Source of the DNA: Pelomonas baiyunensis
GTDB lineage: Bacteria; Pseudomonadota; Gammaproteobacteria; Burkholderiales; Burkholderiaceae_C
NCBI RefSeq assembly: GCF_043555935.1
Contig: NZ_JBIGIB010000007.1
Coordinates: 62,001 to 126,000 of the forward strand
Direction: 5' to 3'
DNA: 64,000 nucleotides
In this document: positions 50,541-59,118 of the stretch, piece by piece
Position numbering within the stretch: position 1 is the first letter of the stretch
Layout of the letters: each line of letters starts with the position of its first letter
The notes under the pieces: model-generated
Told to the model about the DNA's origin: nothing
The model's database searches: none
The model's input: the letters and a program-made list of their open reading frames with translations, nothing else
Program-made: the position numbers and the translations under genes

Positions 50541-53500
50541 ATGCCTGACTTGAATCAACTGATGGACGAACTCCGCGCCGCGCTGCTGAGCGACGCACAG
50601 CGGCTGTACCGCCTGGAAGGCAGCGCCCCTTGCGACCAACTTCTGGTCGAGGCTTGGGCTGAGCAAGCCGTGCTCAACGAGCCTTGGTCGCTGGAGCTGT
50701 CAGCCCTGTGCCCCGACCCGTCGCTCGACCTGGACGCACTTCTGCTCTCCCCTGTCGCACTGCACACGGTGCTGGCCGATGGCAGCAGCTTCACCCGCAA
50801 CGCGCTGGTGCTCGGCGCCACCAGCGAGGACGCCACGCACGGCCTGCCCCGGTACCGCTTGCAGTTGGGGCCTTGGTTCGCCTTGCTGCGCAACAGCCTG
50901 CACAGCCGCGCCTGGCAAGACGAATCGCTCACCACCATCCTGGACGACGTCTTCAGCGCCTATGCCCCATTCGCCACTTGGCGGTACGAGGCCTGCGTCG
51001 CACCCCACCTCGATCGCAGCCCCTTCCTGGGCACCGACGGCTGCACCCGCCCCTACGTCGTGCAATACCGTCAGTCGGACCTGGCCTTTGTTCAGCGCCT
51101 GCTGCGCGAGGAAGGACTCGTGGCCCGCTTCGAGCGAGACACCGACACCCTGGTCATCCTGGCAGACACCACTTCAGCCGACAGCACACCCCTGGACATG
51201 AGCGCTGCGCCGCTCGGGGGCGAACTGCGCTTTCACCGCGCCGACGCCACTGAGGACAGCGACACGGTGCAACAACTCGGGGCGCAAAGGCAACTGGGCC
51301 TCGGGCGACTGAGCGCTTTGGCCAGCGCCACACGCGGCGGCCAAAGCTTGGCGGCCGCCGTGGTTTTGGCCGACGACACGCACGGTGCAGACCTGGACCC
51401 GACCCCGCTCGAGGGCTATGCCCCAGCGTCGCCCGCGCACGAAGGCGCGACGGTCGAGCAACTGGAACGCGCGCTGGACCTCACTGCCGACGGCATCCAA
51501 GCCCACCTCAAGAGCTGGATCGGTCAAAGCGGCGTGCGCAGCTTCACGCCGGGGACCCGCTTCACGCTGACCGGCAGCCCGCTGGACGCCCAACTCGCCC
51601 TTCCCGGCGCCGACCCGAAGGGGCTGCGCGAATTCTTGTTGACCGGCGTGATTGCCGTGGGCCTGAACAACCTGCCCGGCTCCCTCAGCCCCGACCTCGT
51701 GCAACTGCGCGACGACGCGAACACACCGGCCCGAGGCACACCCAGCCGGCGCCAGCGCACCGCCGCCCGCGTGCTGCCCGAATGGATCAGCCCCGCCCTG
51801 CGCCGCCAGGCCACGCAGAGTGGCTATGCCAATCGCTTCGCCGCCACGCGCACCCGTGTGCCCTGGCGGTGCGCGCCCTGCGGCATGGCCTACTTCGCCA
51901 ACGCGGCCCCTGAGGATGTGGACCGCGCACCCAGCCTGGCGGCCCCTCAGGACCGCCTGCCCGCCTCACTGGAAGACCTGCACCCGCATGCGAGCAGCAC
52001 CAGCGCGGTTCAGCCCGTGGCCCAGACCCGAGCAGGCCATTGGCCTGACGACTGGAAGCGCCTCATTCCGGCAAGCGCGGTGCCGGTTGGGCAGCCGCTG
52101 TACCTCAAGGCAGGCGCCCGAGCGCAAGACCTGCCTGGCGCCTTGCTGGCCACCATCGTGGACGCAGCCGGAAGCGGCACGGACGACCGGGCGGCCCACA
52201 TGGATGCCCTGGGCCGTGTGCGCGTGCGTTTCGACTTCCAGCAAGGGCTGGACGCCGATGGCAGCACCACCCGCAGCTCACCCTGGGTGCGCGTGGCCCA
52301 GGCCTGGGCCGGCGACGGGCACGGTGCGCAATTCGTCCCCCGCCTGGGCCAGCGCGTGCTCGTGCAATGCCTCCACGGCGATATCGAACAACCGGTGGTC
52401 GTCGCCAGCGTGTACGACGGCCGTGGCGTGGGTGGCGTGCCGCGCACCCCAGGCGGTGACGCACCCGAGAGCGCCGATGCCCAAGCCTTTGCGTCCAGCC
52501 ACGACCACCGCAGCAGCGCGCAAGACAACCTCGCGCGTGACGGCCACAGCCCCGTCTGGCATGGCGCCAGCGCCACGGACGACGGCCACCGCAACGCCGC
52601 CGGCATCACGGGCCTGCGCAGCCAGGCCTGGGACGGTGCGGGCTACAACCAACTGGTGTTTGACGATGCGCCCACGCAATTGCGCGTGCAACTCGCCTCC
52701 ACCCAACACACGAGCCAGCTCAACCTCGGCCACATCATCCACACCGCCGACAACCACCGCGGCAGCTTCAGAGGCACAGGGTTTGAACTGCGCACCGACG
52801 CCTACGGCGCGCTGCGCGCTGGTCAGGGGCTGCTGATCACCACGGCCATGACGCCGGCGCAAGAGCCCGCCCAGGACAACACACCCGGCATCGCCCTGGG
52901 CAAGCAACTTGCGCAGTTGGCCCAATCGTTTGACCAAGCTGCGAACACCCACAAGACACCGACCTTGGCCGCCCAGCAAGGCACGACGAAGGCGGCCTTC
53001 AGCGTGATGGCCGGCGCCAAGCCCGAAGGGCCCGTGCCGGCGTTACTCACCTCGCTGAAAGGCGCTGCCGATGCCGCCGATTTCGCCCAAGCGCAGGGAG
53101 ACGTTGCACAGCGCAGCACCTCCGTGAACGACACAAGGCTGCCCGCAACGGGAGCCAGCGCCCTGCACCTGCAGGGCCAAGCCGGCATCGCGGCCATTGC
53201 CGCGCTGGACCACGTGCACAGCGCAGGCCATGCCATCACCGAGGCCGCCGGCCAACACATCGAGCAAGCCGTGGGCGGCGATCTGCGCATCCACACCGGC
53301 CAGGCCCTGGCCGTGACTGCCGGCCTGATCAAAGCCGGCTCCGGCGCCGCAGGAACCGGCATCAGCCTGATCGCCGGCCAGCAGGACGTGCAGGTTCAGG
53401 CGCAAAGCGACACGCTCACCCTCGCCGCCATGAAGGACGTGACCGTGGGCAGCCAATCAGCCGGGATCGACTTGGCGGCAGCCAAGAAGATCGTGCTGAA

Positions 53501-53705
53501 GGTCGGCGGTGGGGCCAGCCTCACGATCGATAGCGGTGGGATCAACTTTGAGTGCCCGGGGAATTTGACGGTGAAGGCGGGGAAGAAGGAATTCCAGCGT
53601 GGCGGCAGGGTGGACTACGCGATGCCGACCTTGCCGAGTCAGGTCTGTGTGGCGTGTCTGCTGGCCGCCGCTAAGTCGGCAGCGCCTTTTTCGCCCAAGG
53701 CCTGA
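50541..53705 (+). CDS. vgrG: VgrG spike protein (TssI) with DUF2345 extension
   Basis: A 1054-residue T6SS spike trimer subunit. The gp27/gp44-like base (about 1-420) begins with RLYRLEGSAPCDQLLVEAW. A gp5 OB-fold (about 545-640) contains GRVRVRFDFQQGLDADG and PRLGQRVLVQCLHGDIEQPVVV, and a long beta-helix/DUF2345 region (about 780-970) carries DVQVQAQSDTLTLAAMKDV. The tail has two cysteines in PSQVCVACLLAAAKS. It is followed after three bases by the DUF4123 adaptor gene and then by immunity and phospholipase genes, so it is the carrier for that effector. A roughly 50-residue stretch with CAPCGMAYF before the OB-fold looks like a linker. Confidence 0.95.
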   Translation: MPDLNQLMDELRAALLSDAQRLYRLEGSAPCDQLLVEAWAEQAVLNEPWSLELSALCPDPSLDLDALLLSPVALHTVLADGSSFTRNALVLGATSEDATHGLPRYRLQLGPWFALLRNSLHSRAWQDESLTTILDDVFSAYAPFATWRYEACVAPHLDRSPFLGTDGCTRPYVVQYRQSDLAFVQRLLREEGLVARFERDTDTLVILADTTSADSTPLDMSAAPLGGELRFHRADATEDSDTVQQLGAQRQLGLGRLSALASATRGGQSLAAAVVLADDTHGADLDPTPLEGYAPASPAHEGATVEQLERALDLTADGIQAHLKSWIGQSGVRSFTPGTRFTLTGSPLDAQLALPGADPKGLREFLLTGVIAVGLNNLPGSLSPDLVQLRDDANTPARGTPSRRQRTAARVLPEWISPALRRQATQSGYANRFAATRTRVPWRCAPCGMAYFANAAPEDVDRAPSLAAPQDRLPASLEDLHPHASSTSAVQPVAQTRAGHWPDDWKRLIPASAVPVGQPLYLKAGARAQDLPGALLATIVDAAGSGTDDRAAHMDALGRVRVRFDFQQGLDADGSTTRSSPWVRVAQAWAGDGHGAQFVPRLGQRVLVQCLHGDIEQPVVVASVYDGRGVGGVPRTPGGDAPESADAQAFASSHDHRSSAQDNLARDGHSPVWHGASATDDGHRNAAGITGLRSQAWDGAGYNQLVFDDAPTQLRVQLASTQHTSQLNLGHIIHTADNHRGSFRGTGFELRTDAYGALRAGQGLLITTAMTPAQEPAQDNTPGIALGKQLAQLAQSFDQAANTHKTPTLAAQQGTTKAAFSVMAGAKPEGPVPALLTSLKGAADAADFAQAQGDVAQRSTSVNDTRLPATGASALHLQGQAGIAAIAALDHVHSAGHAITEAAGQHIEQAVGGDLRIHTGQALAVTAGLIKAGSGAAGTGISLIAGQQDVQVQAQSDTLTLAAMKDVTVGSQSAGIDLAAAKKIVLKVGGGASLTIDSGGINFECPGNLTVKAGKKEFQRGGRVDYAMPTLPSQVCVACLLAAAKSAAPFSPKA

Positions 53706-53708
53706 CGC

Positions 53709-54596
53709 ATGGACAGTTGGACCAAAAAACCGCGAGAGCAAGCCAGCGCCTGGCAGGCGATGGGCATGCCTCCGCTCGCGGCAGTGCGCGAGGGGGAGCG
53801 GCACTACCTGTTGCTGGATGCAGCGCAGGTCGATCAATACAGCCGCTATTTGAGTCGCTGGCTCGGGATCGCCGAACAGCGCCCCCTGCACGGCAGGCCG
53901 ATTTCGCACGAACGCGCGGATGCCACGCCTCACCTCGTCGTGCTGCGCGAGCCCAGTGCATTGATCGATCACCGAGGCTCAGCACTGACCTCGCACTGCC
54001 GCTTCTATGGCGCCCTGGCTTGGCTGGTCTCCCCACTCGATATCGATACGCTGGCCGCGCGCCTGCAGCACAGGCTCGACGCGGAACTTCCAGACGAGTT
54101 CGCCTGCATCAACCGCTTCTTTGATGCGCGGGTGGTGCCGCACCTGCATGCCTGCCTCGGGGCCGCACAGCGCGAGGCGTTTTTCTCTGTAGCCCGGCAG
54201 TGGTGGGTGGTGAGCCACGAGCACCGTTGGCAGTCATTGAGTTGTGAATTCCAGGTTGATGATCCGTATCGCGGTCCACTTCACCTGGACGCGCGCCAGC
54301 AAGCCCACATGGTGGATGCCTGCTACCCCTACTCCGTGATCGAGCACTTCGAGCAGACCGACCCCGAACTGCTGGATGACCTCCTGCCCGCCCAGCGCTA
54401 CAGCCACTTCTCGCAGGCCCTGCAGCGGGCTGCGGCCTACGGGATTGAAGGCGGCGCCAGCGCCGTGCTGTACTGCACGCTAACCCTGACACGCGGCAGG
54501 CGCTTTGACGAAGAAGGTGCCTGGCCTACGCTGCTAAGCCGGGTCAAACGCGGCGAGATCACGCTGCAACAGGCACTCAAGGCACAGCATGATTGA
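53709..54596 (+). CDS. DUF4123 effector adaptor (Tap/TEC-type chaperone)
   Basis: A 295-residue cytoplasmic protein of the DUF4123 family. It has the N-terminal HYLLLDAAQVDQY, the middle LDIDTLAARLQHRLDA and CRFYGALAWLVSP, and the FFDARVVPHLHACL phrase. Family members (Tap-1/TEC in Vibrio and Agrobacterium) load a specific effector onto its VgrG and are not secreted. Position directly between vgrG and the immunity/effector genes is the standard arrangement, so it probably loads the Tle1 phospholipase encoded at 55535. Its stop overlaps the first immunity gene by eight bases. Confidence 0.87.
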   Translation: MDSWTKKPREQASAWQAMGMPPLAAVREGERHYLLLDAAQVDQYSRYLSRWLGIAEQRPLHGRPISHERADATPHLVVLREPSALIDHRGSALTSHCRFYGALAWLVSPLDIDTLAARLQHRLDAELPDEFACINRFFDARVVPHLHACLGAAQREAFFSVARQWWVVSHEHRWQSLSCEFQVDDPYRGPLHLDARQQAHMVDACYPYSVIEHFEQTDPELLDDLLPAQRYSHFSQALQRAAAYGIEGGASAVLYCTLTLTRGRRFDEEGAWPTLLSRVKRGEITLQQALKAQHD

Positions 54597-55053
54597 CGAC
54601 ATGAAACGCAATTGGTTGAAGTGGCTCGGGCTAGCTGCGGTGAGTGGGTGCGCGCAAGCGCAACCCAAGAGCCGCTCGGTGAGTACGGTCAAGTTCAATT
54701 ACACGGACCGCTACATCGGCGATGTTGTCGTGGATGGCGCTTGGACCGGGAGCGTCGATGCTTACGGAGGCGGCGGCGGCCTTGCACAGGGGCTGTTGGC
54801 GCCATCCGACCCAAATCGAAAGGTCGTGCTCAAAGTGAAGTGGCGTCTATCCGGGTTGTATGACATCGCCTCCAACACTTACTCGCGGCTGCCCGAGGAA
54901 GAGTTCGCTGCGGACGTTCCCGTCTCCTTGCCGTACCCGGCCAACCCCAGCTACCTCGTCCTTCACTTCTACCCAAACGGCCTCGTCGAGGCCGAGCTTG
55001 AAGCCGACCGACCCAAGCGCCGAGTTCCTCAACCGCCGGGCTATCACCGTTGA
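54589..55053 (+). CDS. DUF3304-type lipoprotein, probable Tle1 immunity protein, copy 1
   Basis: A 154-residue protein with a short lipoprotein signal (MKRNWLKWLGLAAVSGC, lipobox VSGC) after an initial MIDD; translation could also start at 54601. The mature domain, FNYTDRYIGDVVVDGAWTGS, a glycine run and LKVKWRLSGLYD, resembles the DUF3304 family found beside T6SS phospholipases. Tle1 acts on phospholipids from the periplasm, so a periplasmic lipoprotein inhibitor is the expected immunity. It overlaps the DUF4123 gene by eight bases and is followed by a near-copy of itself. Confidence 0.8.
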   Translation: MIDDMKRNWLKWLGLAAVSGCAQAQPKSRSVSTVKFNYTDRYIGDVVVDGAWTGSVDAYGGGGGLAQGLLAPSDPNRKVVLKVKWRLSGLYDIASNTYSRLPEEEFAADVPVSLPYPANPSYLVLHFYPNGLVEAELEADRPKRRVPQPPGYHR

Positions 55054-55061
55054 GCAGCCCC

Positions 55062-55538
55062 ATGATTGACGACATGAAACGCAATTGGTTGAAGTGGCTC
55101 GGGTTGACTGCTCTGGGCGGCTGCGCGCAGGCGCAGCCGAGGAGTCGGTCGGTGACTGCGGTGGTGATTAATTACACGGATCGCTACATCGGCGATGTGT
55201 GGGTTGACGGCGTTTGGGTCGGTGCTGCCGACGCTTTTGGAGGCGACGGCAATCGCGTGGAAGGCCTCCTCGCCCCTGCCAACCCGAATCGCAAGGTTGT
55301 GGTCAAAGTGAAGTGGCGTCTTTCCGGGCTCTATGACATCGCCTCCAACACGTATTCGCGACTGCCCGAGGAAGAGTTCTCTACGGAAGTTCCGGTCTCT
55401 TGGCCCTACCCGCCCAACCCCAACTACCTCGTTCTGCACTTTTATCCGGATGGACGCGTTGAAGCCGAGCTTGAAGCTGACCAAATCAAGCGCCGAATCC
55501 CCAAGCCCCCGGGGTACCACCGAAACAGCCGTCAATGA
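55062..55538 (+). CDS. DUF3304-type lipoprotein, probable Tle1 immunity protein, copy 2
   Basis: A 158-residue paralogue of the gene just upstream, with the same MIDDMKRNWLKWLGL opening and a lipobox ending LGGC. The mature domain is similar (INYTDRYIGDVWVDGVWVG, GLLAPANPNRKVVVKVKWR), with differences around the glycine run and the C-terminus (KRRIPKPPGYHR). It ends with a four-base ATGA overlap onto the effector gene, so it is the copy coupled to Tle1 translation. The two copies could protect against the resident effector and a variant one. Confidence 0.8.
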   Translation: MIDDMKRNWLKWLGLTALGGCAQAQPRSRSVTAVVINYTDRYIGDVWVDGVWVGAADAFGGDGNRVEGLLAPANPNRKVVVKVKWRLSGLYDIASNTYSRLPEEEFSTEVPVSWPYPPNPNYLVLHFYPDGRVEAELEADQIKRRIPKPPGYHRNSRQ

Positions 55539-57184
55539 AGAACCTTGACCCCAGCTACATCGAGAACCAGGTCGATTCCCAGCCTGGCCTGACCGAACCC
55601 GTTTCCGGAGCCCAGGGCGCGCAGACGGCCCGGCGGGCCCCAGGACAACGATCCTTGTCCGCCAAGGAGCGGGAGCAGCGGCAACTGGCGCTGGGCGCGA
55701 CCGTGCCAACCAAGGAGGAGGCAATGTGCCAATGCACGAAGGTGCTGCACTTCGGCATGTTCTTTGACGGCACGGGCAACAACCGCAACGAGGAAATGGC
55801 AAAGCCTGCGGAAAAGCGCGCATTGAGCAACGTCGCAAAGCTCTGGGCTGCCCACCAGGAAGATCGCGACATTGTTCGCCGCTACGTCCCCGGCCTCGGC
55901 ACCCCCTACGCCGAAATCGGCGACAGCGGCGGCATGCTTGGCAACGCTATCGGCAAGGGCGGCGAGCCCCGCATCAAGAAGGCCCTGAAACTGCTGGATG
56001 AAGAACTCGCCAAGGTGCCCAAGCAGCAAAAGGTCTTGCTCATCAACCTCACGGTGTTTGGCTTCTCGCGCGGCGCGGCCTTGGCCCGCGCGTTCGTACG
56101 TGATCTTGCCCAGAAATGCGAGACCAAGGACGAGGCCTACGAGTACCAGGGTATCCCCATCCGTGTGGCCTTTGCCGGCCTGTTCGATACGGTCTGTTCG
56201 GCTTACGACAGCCTGATCAGTGCAATGACCACCAGCAACGGTGGCCACAACGGCTGGGCAGCCGGGATGACGCTGCCACCCATGGTCGAGCAGTCCGTCC
56301 ACATGAATGCCGCGCATGAGCAGCGCCGCCGCTTCCCGCTGGATTCCACCCGCATCGATGCGCGCTACCCCGACAACACGGTCGAGATTTGGTATCCCGG
56401 CGTGCACTCCGATGTGGGCGGCGGCTATGCCCCGCAGTTTCAGGGGCGCAACAACGGCATATCGCGCTTTGCGCTGAACCACATGTTCGACCTGGCCTTC
56501 GCCGGTGGCGTGCTGTTCAACCGCATAGAAGCCCTTGACCCCAGTCTGCAAGACGAGTTCAACAAGTCCGACCCAGCTTTGCGTGAGGCCTACAACGCCT
56601 ACATAGATGCCGTGCCGGTCAAGACCGGGCCGATGGAGGAGGTGCAGGCCGCCCACATGCTCATGCTGCACCGCTGGCACAAGAAGCGCGCGCTGGCCAA
56701 GGTGGCACTGGGTTCGGTGCAGAGGCTTCAAGCACAACGGGACCGAGCCCGAGGCCTGCGGAACGAGGCGCGTGCCAAACAAGCCGCTCTAATCGCTTCG
56801 GTCGGCTGGCAAGACCCTGGCATGCCCGAGTACCTCGACCCGGACACTCGAGCCCGCCTCGACGCACTGCGCAAGGAGGTCAAAGCCCATGACGACGATC
56901 TCGACGAAGCAGAGTCCGCACTCAAAGACCTCAAGCAAGAAGAACGCAAGTTCCTGAGTGACATTGCGGAACTGCGGCGATGGCGAGCGGAGGGCAAACA
57001 GCTCGGTCTGCGTGACCGAACATTGCTTCAAGCTTGGGATGACGACTCGGAGCTTCCTGAGCAGGTGCAGGTCTTCTTTGATACCTTCGCCCATGACTCG
57101 GTCGCGCACTTCAACTACGACACCAGCCGCCTGACAGACTGGCGCACGATCTACTTTGGTGGGACGAAATACAAACCGACGTGA
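55535..57184 (+). CDS. tle1: T6SS phospholipase effector, DUF2235 family (Tle1)
   Basis: A 549-residue alpha/beta-hydrolase. The DUF2235 opening is TKVLHFGMFFDGTGNN (about 68-83). The nucleophile Ser178 is in GFSRGAALAR, with Asp218 in AGLFDTV and His291 in PGVHSDVGGGY, a complete triad. The C-terminal third (about 390-500) is rich in charged helices (RARGLRNEARAKQAAL, LDALRKEVKAHDDDLDEAE), unlike the catalytic part. Tle1 enzymes have phospholipase A activity and kill neighbouring bacteria after T6SS delivery. vgrG, adaptor and two immunity genes lie directly upstream. No signal peptide, as expected for T6SS cargo. The stop overlaps the next gene (GTGA). Confidence 0.92.
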   Translation: MKNLDPSYIENQVDSQPGLTEPVSGAQGAQTARRAPGQRSLSAKEREQRQLALGATVPTKEEAMCQCTKVLHFGMFFDGTGNNRNEEMAKPAEKRALSNVAKLWAAHQEDRDIVRRYVPGLGTPYAEIGDSGGMLGNAIGKGGEPRIKKALKLLDEELAKVPKQQKVLLINLTVFGFSRGAALARAFVRDLAQKCETKDEAYEYQGIPIRVAFAGLFDTVCSAYDSLISAMTTSNGGHNGWAAGMTLPPMVEQSVHMNAAHEQRRRFPLDSTRIDARYPDNTVEIWYPGVHSDVGGGYAPQFQGRNNGISRFALNHMFDLAFAGGVLFNRIEALDPSLQDEFNKSDPALREAYNAYIDAVPVKTGPMEEVQAAHMLMLHRWHKKRALAKVALGSVQRLQAQRDRARGLRNEARAKQAALIASVGWQDPGMPEYLDPDTRARLDALRKEVKAHDDDLDEAESALKDLKQEERKFLSDIAELRRWRAEGKQLGLRDRTLLQAWDDDSELPEQVQVFFDTFAHDSVAHFNYDTSRLTDWRTIYFGGTKYKPT

Positions 57185-57696
57185 GCCGCAGCGTCAACAC
57201 AAATCGCCTTCGCATCTCAATATTTGGGCTACTCGCCTGCCTCGTTGGATGTGCCGCTGCGACACCTGCCGCTGCGTCAGGCAAGTCGCCGACCTGCCAA
57301 ATCGCTCAACCGCCAGATTCGGCCGGATTTGATGTGCTCATGGCGGTCCCCACGCGCGTGCATCCGGCGCCTTCAGCAATAACTTCGACATTCACAGGCT
57401 GCCAATCTGTTTGGTCAATCGATGGCACAGCGCTTGAATTGCAGATGCGCGTCGTATTCATCGCGGGCATGACAATTCAGGCAATCGCGACAGAAGAAGG
57501 CAAAGCCGTGCCAATGGAACTCTCTTGCACGCGCGTGAAACCTGGTGGAGCGCATGCTTTCGAATGCGAGCCCATTGGGCCCGTGCCTTTTCGCAGCCTC
57601 TCAAAAGAGTGCCTGAAGCCGCGTACGACGCCGGCGGACAGTCAGGGATATGTGATTGCTGGCGCCTGCGCAAAGGAAGCCGACGATCGACCATGA
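57181..57696 (+). CDS. unrecognised exported lipoprotein after tle1
   Basis: A 171-residue protein beginning at a GTG that overlaps the tle1 stop by four bases. The signal ends in LVGC, a lipobox. The mature part is small and has five further cysteines (SPTCQIA, TGCQSVW, LSCTRVK, FECEP, KECLK and later ACAK), which suggests disulfides in the periplasm. I do not recognise the family. Position and coupling suggest a third protective or accessory protein of the effector module, but its fold is unlike the DUF3304 lipoproteins upstream. Base composition is AT-richer than the core genes. Confidence 0.7.
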   Translation: MSRSVNTNRLRISIFGLLACLVGCAAATPAAASGKSPTCQIAQPPDSAGFDVLMAVPTRVHPAPSAITSTFTGCQSVWSIDGTALELQMRVVFIAGMTIQAIATEEGKAVPMELSCTRVKPGGAHAFECEPIGPVPFRSLSKECLKPRTTPADSQGYVIAGACAKEADDRP

Positions 57697-57785
57697 CGCC
57701 ACCGGCAGACCGGCTGGAATGCGCCCCGCTGCGGGAAATAGAGGGCGATGCACACAACACCAACGACGATACCAAGCTCTCAACG

Positions 57786-58403
57786 ATGCGCCGCTGTATA
57801 GCAATTGCCATCATTCAGCTTGTTTTGTGCAGCCATGCATGGGCCGAGACCTATTGGTTGGCAAGATTTTCCCCAAGCAATCCAAAAAGGCCACCCACTC
57901 GCCTCAAGGTTGACCCGCCTACCCATACGGCAGTCGACGTCACCTTCATCACGATCGATGGCGATTTGCTGATCGTTAACGATCACATCTGCCACGCCAG
58001 ACTGACAACCCCTGACCGACAAAGCCAAATCAAGTTCGACAACTGGGAAGAGGTCGAAGATACCGGCGGCTACGACAAGTTCAGGAACAACCTAATCACC
58101 AACCTCAAGAGCGACCCCAACACGTGGACCAAGACCATGTGGATGAAAGAAATAAAATCAGCAGCCCCAAACTACGACGGCGAATGCGGATTGTTCTCTG
58201 GAACGAGAAAAATATATTTTGGAAATGATGATGTCATCATTCCACAACCTTTCCATGGGTATTACAGATACATCAAAGGTCCGGCCGCTACTTTCCACAC
58301 AACCATGAAAGAAGCCGAGCAGCGAAAGATCCTTGCCGCAGAGGACAGCCGAAAGCTTGCAGAACGCTTGCCGAAAACTCCTGGTGTCGCCAAAACAAAG
58401 TAA
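57786..58403 (+). CDS. unrecognised secreted protein of the effector module
   Basis: A 205-residue protein. From the ATG at 57786 a signal peptide runs MRRCIAIAIIQLVLCSHAWA. An ATG at 57693 overlaps the previous stop (ATGA) but would place 31 residues before the signal, so I prefer 57786. The mature part has TAVDVTFITIDGDLLIVNDHICH, YDGECGLFSGTRKIYFGNDD and a charged C-terminal helix; no family is recognised. The 3' half is clearly AT-richer than the surroundings. It is probably periplasmic and may be another immunity-like protein. Confidence 0.65.
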   Translation: MRRCIAIAIIQLVLCSHAWAETYWLARFSPSNPKRPPTRLKVDPPTHTAVDVTFITIDGDLLIVNDHICHARLTTPDRQSQIKFDNWEEVEDTGGYDKFRNNLITNLKSDPNTWTKTMWMKEIKSAAPNYDGECGLFSGTRKIYFGNDDVIIPQPFHGYYRYIKGPAATFHTTMKEAEQRKILAAEDSRKLAERLPKTPGVAKTK

Positions 58404-58564
58404 GCCACTGAGCCTTCTGAACGCGGCCTGAAGGCAGCACTGAACGCACTGAAGGCCATTGCCAGACGCTCGTTCGGTGCCTTTGGCCTCTTCACCGTCG
58501 CGTTCACTTGCTCGGCACAAGGCGTGGCCACAAATGAGGCGCCAGTGCCCGTTTCCAAACGCGA
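58404..58564 (+). other. possible lost N-terminal region of the next gene (frame disagreement)
   Basis: In the frame that continues from 58404 the sequence reads as a signal-peptide-like segment (IARRSFGAFGLFTVAFTCSA, then GVATNEAPVPVSKREW), but it has no ATG, GTG or TTG start and ends in a stop at 58607. The next ORF begins in another frame around the same codons. This fits a frameshift and start loss. Confidence 0.4.
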
Positions 58565-58954
58565 ATGGCCCCGCTGGTTGAAGCGTTGGCCAACCACCGC
58601 GAGGTGCTGACCCAAGACTGGCCGGCCATCCGCGCCCTGTTGCCAGCCGGCTGTTTCCGAGACGCCAACAACGGTTCCGTCGCCTGCCCACCGGCCGAGG
58701 GTGTCCTTCGCATGTCGGTGGTCCCCGGCCCCTTGGGGCTGATCCACATCGTCTTGCAAACCCCTGCAACCTGCGACGCCCTGTATGAAGTCTTGAGCCA
58801 ACGTTTCGGCAAGGGCGAACTTGCGAACGGCGACAAGTGCTACGCGAGATGGAAGCTGGGCAAGCGCGTCAGTAGAGGCAGCGTGAACGTCTCGCCCGGC
58901 CGCAAGAACCCGGCGGAGCTCCACCTGCAATTCGCCATCCAGCAAGGCCCGTGA
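58565..58954 (+). CDS. unrecognised small protein, possibly the frameshifted remainder of an exported one
   Basis: A 129-residue frame, MAPLVEALANHREVLTQDW and onward, with three cysteines (AGCFRD, VACPP, ATCDALYEV) and GLIHIVLQ; no family is recognised. As read it has no signal peptide and no clear ribosome site. A signal-like segment lies just upstream in a different frame, so the real gene may span both and be broken, or the assembly may hold an indel. It is the last gene of the rightward T6SS effector module; an inverted repeat follows its stop. Confidence 0.5.
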   Translation: MAPLVEALANHREVLTQDWPAIRALLPAGCFRDANNGSVACPPAEGVLRMSVVPGPLGLIHIVLQTPATCDALYEVLSQRFGKGELANGDKCYARWKLGKRVSRGSVNVSPGRKNPAELHLQFAIQQGP

Positions 58955-58960
58955 TGGCGC

Positions 58961-58979
58961 GTCGGCACGCGGTGCCGAC
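58961..58979. repeat. perfect 8-bp stem inverted repeat at the end of the effector module
   Basis: GTCGGCAC and GTGCCGAC with a 3-base loop begin 6 bases after the last stop. No T-run follows, so it is a weak candidate terminator. Confidence 0.4.
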
Positions 58980-59118
58980 CACATTCACCGACTCCTGAAC
59001 CGCGTCCGTTTGACGCGCCGCAAAGCGGATCTCTGCAGCCACACCTACCCTGCAGGCACTGTCTGCGGCACCTGTGCTGCGGCTCGCTTCAAACGACATC
59101 CATGCTCAGGGAATTGCC

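Larger units (their letters stand above)
54589..55538 (+). repeat. tandem gene duplication of the immunity lipoprotein
   Basis: The two genes start with 42 identical bases (54589-54630 and 55062-55103, offset 473). They stay nearly identical around the codons for VKWRLSGLYDIASNTYSRL (from about 54833 and 55306), with much more divergence in the N-terminal mature part. Both reading frames are intact. Confidence 0.9.

Noticed and set aside
58158..58769. 203-residue minus-strand ORF across the effector module end
   Set aside because: Cys/Arg/Gly-rich and antisense to the secreted-protein gene; no start context or motif.
39663..58954. Prophage or integrative element carrying the T6SS genes
   Set aside because: No integrase, attachment-site repeat, tRNA or phage structural gene is seen; VgrG, PAAR and TssA belong to T6SS.
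59010..59023. FNR-like site upstream of the universal stress gene (TTGACGCGCCGCAA)
   Set aside because: Only one half-site is good; the other differs at two or more positions, so it is not convincing.
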